Part shown: piece after piece, positions 57,480 through 64,000 of the stretch
Layout of the letters: each line of letters begins with the position of its first letter
Numbering within the stretch: the first letter of the stretch is position 1
Source of the DNA: Aedes albopictus
Taxonomy: Eukaryota; Arthropoda; Insecta; Diptera; Culicidae
Assembly (NCBI RefSeq): GCF_035046485.1
Contig: NC_085136.1
Span: forward strand, 300,544,778 to 300,608,777
Reading direction: 5' to 3'
Length of the DNA stretch: 64,000 nt
Program-made: the position numbers and the translations under genes
Notes under the pieces: model-generated
Databases searched by the model: none
The model's input: the letters and a program-made list of their open reading frames with translations, nothing else
What the model was told of the DNA's origin: nothing

Positions 57480-60450
57480 ATCTCCCCAGAAGTCAAAGAA
57501 ATTCAAAAAATTTTTCAGAAGGATTCAGTGATGCCTCCAGGAGATCCACCTGGGATTTCTCCAAAAAAATACTTCAGGGATGCTTCCTAGAGATGCATCA
57601 GATTTTCATTCAGAAGAAGATCCTTCAGGGATGCTCATAGGATGTCCTTCAGAGATTAGTCTGAGTGTTCCTTCATGGATTCATTCAGAAGTTGCTTCAG
57701 GAATTCCTACAGGAGATTCTTTAGGAACTAGTCCAGGAGTTTCCCCAGAAATTCATCCATTTGTTCAAGAATCCCTCCTGAAATTCCTTCGGGGATTCCT
57801 CTTGGAATTACTTAGGGATGCCGCAAGAAAATTTTTCAGTTGTTCTTTCAGGAGTTCATTTAAGGATTGCTCTAGCTAGAAGTTCCTTCGGTAATCTCTC
57901 AGGGATTTCCCCCAATAGCTCCAGAACTAGGGGCAAGACAGATCCAACGAGAGAAAATCTGTGTTCGAAGTGTTGTTCAGAATTCCTCACAGTTCCTCAG
58001 ATTTTCTCCCATTCACGCCAAAGTATGATCTGGCACCAATGTCAAACTGCAAAGTGTTGCGTGTATTGAATGAAAATTGCTGTTTTGGGGATGTCTTTCA
58101 ACAAATTTCGTCGATCAGTGACAAAAAGAGTAACTCAGAATTTTTCAGAGTTGCTCTCGTTTTCACAGTGTCTTGCCCCTAGCTCCAGAAGGGTTCAGGG
58201 ATGCCTCCAGGTGTTCATTAGGAATTCCTTCAGAAGTTCCCAAAGCTATTTCAACGGGAGTTTGTTCATGTATCCTTCCATAAGTCCCTTTAAAGTTCAT
58301 TTTGGGAGGATTCATAAATGACACCTGGAGATCCATCAAGAATCCCGTGAGAAGTTTCTTCAAGAATTCCTGCAGGAGGTCTTCAGAAAATAGTCTAGGA
58401 GTTCCTGCAGGGATTCCTTCTGAAGTACCTTTAGAAATTCCAACAGGTGTTCTTTCCAGGAATTCCATCAGAGATGCCTCCAGGAGTTTCTTCAGAGATT
58501 CCTCCTGAATTTCTTCAGGAATTCCAACAGAAGTTCCTTCTGAAATCTCTACAGAAGTTCCTTCAGAGAATCTTATGCGAAGATCCAAGGATACCTCCAG
58601 GAGAATTCAGGGATTACCACAGAAGTTTAATTAGGGATTCCTATACAAGAGTTCCTTCCAAGATTCCTTTAGGATATCCTTAGGGGATTGCTCGAGAAGT
58701 TCCTTTGAGAATTCTTCCAGAAGTTCTTCCAAAGATCGCTCCTGGGGATCTTTCAGATTGTAGATTGAGAACAAGATTTTTCCAGGAAAACTCACGGATA
58801 CCTCCAGGAGTTACATCAGAGATTTCTCCAGAAGCTCATTCATGAATTCCTACAGGAGTTCCTTCAGGGAATCTTGTATGTGGAGCGGATCTGGTTGGAT
58901 GGTTAGAACACTTGACTATCACGCCGAGGACCTGGGATCGAATCCCACTCCCGACAAACTCGCAAAAAGTGAGTTCTTCCTTCGGAAGGGAAGTAAGGCG
59001 TGGGTCCCGAGATGAACTAGCCCAGGGCTAAAAATCTCGTTAATACAGATAAAAAAACAGGAATCTTGTAGGAGTTCCTTCAATAATTCCCTTAAGATTG
59101 TAATCAAGCATATTTCCTGGATATTCTTGAGCGATCTGAGCGAGTTTCTACAAAAATTCCTCATGGATTTACTTCTGGAATTGTACCAGGAATTATTTAG
59201 ACAATACCTCCTGCAAATCCTTCCCCCTACCCGGAAAGATCCGCCAGGAAATCCTTTGGATATTCCTACCGGAATTCTTTCGAGCATTCCCCTGGAACCC
59301 CTGGAGGGATTTCTCCTGTAATTTTTTCGGGGATACCTCCTAGATTTCCTTCAGGGGTTCTCCTGAACTTTTTTCGAGGATTCCTCCTGGCTTTGTCCTG
59401 GAATTCTTTCGGGGATATCTCTTGGAATTCCTCCGGAGATTCTTCTTTCTTTCGGGGTTTCCTCCTAGACTTCGTGGATTCCTCCTTCTATTATTCTGTC
59501 GAAATTCGTTGGTGATTCCTCTTAGAATTCCTTCGAAGATTCTACCTGGATTCCTCATGGAATTCCTCCAGGGATTTTTCCTGCACTTCATTTAGGAATT
59601 CCTCTTGGACTTCTTCCGGGGATTACTCCAGGAATTCATTCTGGAATGTCTCCTGGAATTCCTTTGCGGATTCCTCCTGGAATTCCTTTGCGGATTCCTC
59701 CTGGAATTCTTCCGGGTATTCCTCCTGGACATCCTTCATGGATTCCTCCTGAAATTCTTTCGGGCCTTTCTCCTGATATTCTAACCGTGGATTTCCCCTG
59801 AAATTTCTTCGGGGTTTCCTCCGGAAATTTCTTTGATGATTTCTCTTAGAATTCTTCCGGAGATTCCTCCTGGATTTGCTTCAGGGATTCCTCATGGAAT
59901 TCCTTCAGAAATTCTTCCAGAATTTGCTTGACTTCCTTCAGGGATTCCTCCTGGAATTCCTTTAGGGATTCCTCCTGGAATTAATTTGAAGATTGCTCCT
60001 TAAAATCCTTCAGCGATTCCTCCTAGAGTTCCTTCGGGGATTTCTCCTGGGATTCTTTCGGAGATACCTCCTGAACTTTCTCTGAGGATTCCTTTAAAAT
60101 TTCTTCGGGAATTTCTCCTAAAATTTCTACGGGAATTCCTCTTCGAATTTCTCCGGAGATTCCTCCTGGAATTCTTTCGGGTTTTCCTCTTGGAATTCCT
60201 GCGGGAACTCCTCCGAGAACTATTTCAGGGTTTTTTCATGAAATTCCCATGAGGGTTCCTACGAGGATTCCTCCTGGATATTTTTCGATGGTTTCTCCTA
60301 GAAATACTGCGAGGATTTCTTCTCGAATTTCTTTAAAAAACATCTGGAATTTCTCTGGGGATTCTTACTGGACTTCGTTCATCAAATCCTCCTGGGACTT
60401 TTTCGAGGATTCCTCTTGATATTCCGGCGTGGAATCCTCCCGGAAATGAA
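57480..60450 (+). repeat. Second 12-bp-period array, pyrimidine polarity
   Basis: Variants of gattcctccaggaatt as in 440-4737. From about 59100 the dominant word becomes ggattcctcctggaattc with ttcggg inserts, so two sub-families adjoin. It is interrupted by the SINE at 58879-59059 and by a more ordinary stretch at about 57900-58190. Frames such as 58163-58588 (minus; SEGTSVEI/GIPE repeats) are artefacts. Confidence 0.88.
58879..59059 (+). mobile_element. tRNA-derived SINE, family A, plus strand
   Basis: tRNA-like head with B-box-like ggatcgaatcc (58935-58945), body with ttccttcggaagggaag hairpin, tail gataaaaaaa. 11-bp TSD ggaatcttgta (58868-58878 and 59060-59070). Very similar to the minus-strand copy at 4738-4916, but the different TSD shows an independent insertion. 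Confidence 0.9.
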
Positions 60451-61100
60451 AAAAAAAAAACTTTTGAGAATCTATGATGGAACTGATGGATTTCCGGAAC
60501 TCCTGTAGAACTCCCGGAAGAAATCCCTTAAAGTCCCAGAAGGAATATCTGGGAAGGAACCTTTTAGTAATCTTAGAAAGGATTCCAGAGGGAATTTCTG
60601 ATGGAACCCCTCAAAACAATCTCAGATAAAGAAATCCTAGAAGAATCCAAGGATAAATTTGTAGGGAAACCACGGAAAAAATCCCGAAAGAATCTCAGGA
60701 TAAAATTGGTGGGTTATCCTAGAAGGAATTCTTGAAGGAATTTCGGAATTATTTTCTAGAGAAGAAAGAAATTTAGGAACTCCTGCAGTAATTTCTTTAA
60801 AAACCCCAGCACAATTCTCTGGAAGAATCTCGTAAGTACTTCCTGGAGGAATCCTGGCAAGAGCTCTTGAAGGAACCCCTTTAGGAATCTCAGGAGAAAC
60901 TCCTGAAAGAACCCCAGAGGGAACTTCCTCAATAACAATCCTCAATAAACCCCCGGAAGAATCACATCAAGAACTCCCTGGGAATCCCACAAGAAAATCC
61001 TGGAGGAGCCTTGGAACACATTTGTGAACAAACCGTGAAAAACTTCTTGGAGAAATCTCGGATGGAATTCCTGTGGAATCTCAGAAGGACCTCCTGGAGA
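60451..61100 (-). repeat. 12-bp-period array in reversed polarity
   Basis: After a poly(A) run at 60449-60460 the repeat text switches to the complementary words (ggaactcctgtag, aggaatcctggc, gaagaatctc). The array is therefore inverted relative to 57480-60450. Frames here are artefacts, in the same way as in the first array. Confidence 0.8.
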
Positions 61101-62345
61101 GGTACCACCGTGCCGTCATCCAGCCATAAATAACAACAACAACAACAACAACATCGTAAACAACAAGACCACGAAACGTCAAAGACTAAGAAAAAATGAT
61201 CTTAGCAACCGCGGATTGCAGTGCCCTATATCACCGCCAAGCTAGGATCAAAAAGTTTCCGTTGCCATCGGGTTATTGGATAGACAATTCTACCGCATTC
61301 CGCATTTGGTTTACCGCATTCCGCATTTGGTTTACCGCATTCACGGAGACAAATTTCGTTCGTTTGAAACAAAAATATTCATGTTTTTTTCGGTAAACTG
61401 ATAAAACGTTTAAAACTAAAATTTTAATTTTTAAAACTAACGCAATACATATTGATTTCGACAATACCCATTGAGGAGCCCTCCGTTCCGCCGTCGAGAA
61501 CGTAAACAAAACTCACAAGTTCCAGCTGCAACATCAAGCAAGATATCCTCCTGCAAAAAAAGGCAAGGTCCACCAAAAGTTTCCACGAAATCCCGTTGTT
61601 TTCGGGAGCGTCTGTTATTTAATAGATGTACACTTGATGTTGACATTGGAAGTACAACACGGGAGGTAGTTTTTCCAGGGAAGGAAATGACTTAATAAGT
61701 TTAATGGGAAAACAAATATTTCCGTAGGGTCGACCTGCCACAAAAAAAAAAAACAAAAATATTTACATTTATTTCTAACTTAATCTGTCAGAAGATGCCT
61801 TTTTGTTTCAAACATGAATCAACTTCAAATGTGACGTTCGATTTGCTCCAAACAGTTTTATATATGTGGCCTGAACAAATTGACAATTTATTTGAACTTA
61901 CCTCAAATATTTTTGATTTAAACATAGTTTTTTCTGCGTGTTTATTTTATGTTTTTTTTAGTAAACTGGCTTATTTTTAACATGCATCCTATTACTTACT
62001 TTTTGTCTTTCTCGCACACCAAAGTGTACTGAAAGGCTATATGTTCACTCAAAAAACGAATATTCAATCGAAGAAGGCTCGGAGGTTCAAGTCACATATA
62101 CCAATCAACTCAGATCGACGAATTGAGATGATGTCTGTATGTGTGTATGCATGTATGTCTGTGCGCATAAAGAGTTCACTAACTTCCCACTGGCCGATTT
62201 TTCGGATTTTAGCACGAATCAAACCGGAATTTTACCGCATTGTTTGCTATTAAAAATGGTCAGGATTGGTCAAGGCGTTCCTGAGTTATGGTGATTTCAG
62301 TGATCCGGACCAGCATCGCGATGCATCGTTAGAACTGGCCGTATA
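61101..62345. other. No gene recognised; small tandem and dispersed repeats
   Basis: Contains (aac)n at about 61131-61152, a near-perfect tandem of taccgcattccgcatttggtt (61291-61335), and at about 62060-62200 a relative of the 55501-55660 dispersed repeat. Short frames show no domain. Confidence 0.5.
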
Positions 62346-63304
62346 CAGGGTGTTAGGCTCCTGAGTGCAAACTTTTTAAAGGGTGATAGAGGACCATAAA
62401 TGGTGAAAAAAATTGTTCTACGCATATGGTCAAATCTCAACCGTTACGTAGTTATTGAACTCCCCATGTTTTTGACTCTTATTGCCTTAACTGGCTATAA
62501 CTTTAAAATGGTCAAACTTATCGCACTTTCTTAACCCTTATTCGAAAGATTATTGAATTTTCTATCAAATGGCATCTTTGAACCGATCGGTTTAGTTAAA
62601 TAACTAAGTTTTCTAGATCAAATAGCCTAAAAGTTGTGTGTTTTAATTTGTTTTTGTCAATTATCTTTGATAAATGCATAATAATTTAAAATTCTTTCTT
62701 TGGCAAAGTTGTGGCCCCTGTTTCACTCTACAATTCGTTCTTTGACATCAAACTTCTATCTCTTATCGTTACCTTGCAATTTCGATTTAAACGTCGCATT
62801 TCAGATCAGAAATTTGCAATCGTCATGGTAAGCACTTTTTTGCGCACTGTGCTGCACATTTAAATCAAAATTGCAAGAAAATTATAAGAGATAGAAGTTT
62901 GGCGTCAAAGAACAAATTGTAGAGTGGAATAGGGGCCACAACTTCCCCAAAGAAAGAATTTTAATTTATTACGCATGTTTTAAAGATAATGGACATAAAC
63001 AAATAAAAACACGCTATTTTCAGCTATTTTGCTCTAGAAAACTTAGTTATTTAGCTAAACCAATCGGTTCAAAGATGCCATTTGATAGAAAATTCAATAA
63101 TCTTTCGAATAAGAGTAAAAAAACTGCGATAAGTTTGACCATTTTAAAGTTATAGCCAGTTAAAGCAATAATAGTCAAAAACATGGGGAGTCCAATAACT
63201 ACGTAACGGTTGAGATTTGACCATATGCGTAGAACAATTTTTTTCACCATTTATGGTCCTCTATCACCCTTTAAAAAGTTTGCACTCATGAACCTAACAC
63301 CCTG
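62346..63304. mobile_element. 959-bp foldback element with ~450-bp arms
   Basis: The left end cagggtgttaggctcctgag is mirrored at the right end (accctg at 63304). Arms match closely to a centre at about 62810-62855. It is flanked by tata on both sides (62342-62345 and 63305-63308), a TA or TATA target. Non-coding; near-identical opposite-strand peptides result from the arms. Confidence 0.88.
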
Positions 63305-63308
63305 TATA

Positions 63309-64000
63309 AAACTGAACCAAGCCCCATCAAACTGCGGCGAATTTTGGAACCATTAAATATGGGTGAATTTGGTATGGAGAAGATGTCCGAAGTGCAAAAA
63401 TGTTAACCAGAATATTCAAGATGGTGGTCTTAAATCCAAAATGGCGGCCCAAAATTCAAGATGGCAGCTGTTTAATGGAATTTTAGACATTAAAACAATG
63501 CAATATGAGTATATTTGGTATAGGGAAGATATCTGGAGTCCAAAAATGGCGACATGAATATCCAAGATGGCGGCCTAAAATCCAAGATGGCTCCAAATTC
63601 AAGATGGCGTCTGTTTAATGGAGTTTAGGCCCTGAAACCAATATGGTATAGGTATATTTGGTATAGGGAAGATGTCCGGAGTCTAAAAATGGCGACCAAA
63701 ATATACAATATGGCGCTCTAAAATCCAAGATGGCGTCTGTTGATTTGAGTTTTAGAACCTAAAACCATGTAATAAGGGTATATTTGGTATTAAGAAAATG
63801 TTTGTAGTCCAAAAATGACGACCAAAATATTCAATATGGCGGTCTAAAATCCAAGATGGCGTCTGTTGATTTGAGTTTTAGACCCTAAAACCATGTAATA
63901 AGGGTATATTTGGTATGGAGAAGATGTCTGGAGTCCAAAAATGACGGCAAGAATATTCAAGATGGCTTTCTAAAATCTAAGATGGCGTCCCAAAATTCAA
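63309..64000. repeat. 125-146-bp minisatellite with caagatggcggc motifs, open at the window end
   Basis: The phrase gtatatttggtat(a/g)g(g/a)gaag recurs near 63363, 63509, 63652, 63779 and 63905, a period of about 146, 144, 126 and 126. Between these, caagatggcg-type words occur several times per unit. The array continues past 64000. The plus frame at 63363-63557 is an artefact. Confidence 0.88.

Noticed and set aside
58879..58960. Functional tRNA gene
   Set aside because: Only the A/B-box layout is tRNA-like; a SINE body, A-rich tail and TSD follow.
57480..61100. A second hAT-like element around the second 12-bp array
   Set aside because: No copy of the caaggg-gtagccag terminus was found near either edge.

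Overview
The window reads as repeat-dense, gene-poor eukaryotic (insect) chromosomal DNA, most likely from an Aedes-type mosquito. The reasons are a BEL/Pao LTR retrotransposon, two decayed RTE-like LINEs of one family, several tRNA-derived SINEs, many short terminal-inverted-repeat (TIR) elements with clear target-site duplications (TSDs), and kilobases of degenerate short-period repeats. The species is inference. I found no host protein-coding gene I can support. Nearly all open frames longer than 60 codons are retroelement remnants or by-products of short-period repeats.

Layout. 102-6956: a non-autonomous hAT-like element (8-bp TSD) carrying a ~4.3-kb array with a 12-bp period, a SINE and a 1.4-kb TA-flanked element. 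7-11 kb: little recognisable, with a 10-bp-period array, a CpG-rich stretch and a palindrome. 11825-14280: a 5'-truncated LINE with a 9-bp TSD, interrupted by a 217-bp hAT MITE. 14-20 kb: AT-rich DNA with one MITE and a SINE. 20-33 kb: successive degenerate arrays interrupted by foldback elements, a retro-insert with a 22-bp TSD and small SINEs. 33-42 kb: SINEs, MITEs, a foldback and two CATCTCT arrays. 42.1-44.9 kb: a second, more decayed LINE of the same family that keeps the endonuclease the first copy lost.

48089-55495 is the best-preserved unit: a BEL/Pao element with 529-bp LTRs (three differences seen) and a 5-bp TSD. It encodes a PHD finger, coiled coil, DUF1759-type Gag, CCHC knuckle, protease, reverse transcriptase, RNase H, integrase and a C-terminal DUF5641-like region. 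It is broken by one frameshift, one 384-bp foldback MITE and one in-frame stop. After it come a 185-bp tandem repeat, a piggyBac-like MITE, a second 12-bp-period array that reverses polarity near 60.45 kb, a 959-bp foldback and, at the right edge, a minisatellite full of YY1/Pho-like motifs.

The genes do not form a host pathway; the BEL and LINE proteins served their own elements. The most distinctive items are the hAT-like element that has captured a 12-bp array open in all frames, the YY1/Pho-motif minisatellite, a hammerhead-ribozyme-like core on the minus strand at 26427-26472, and a nested insertion order that can be read directly from TSDs.
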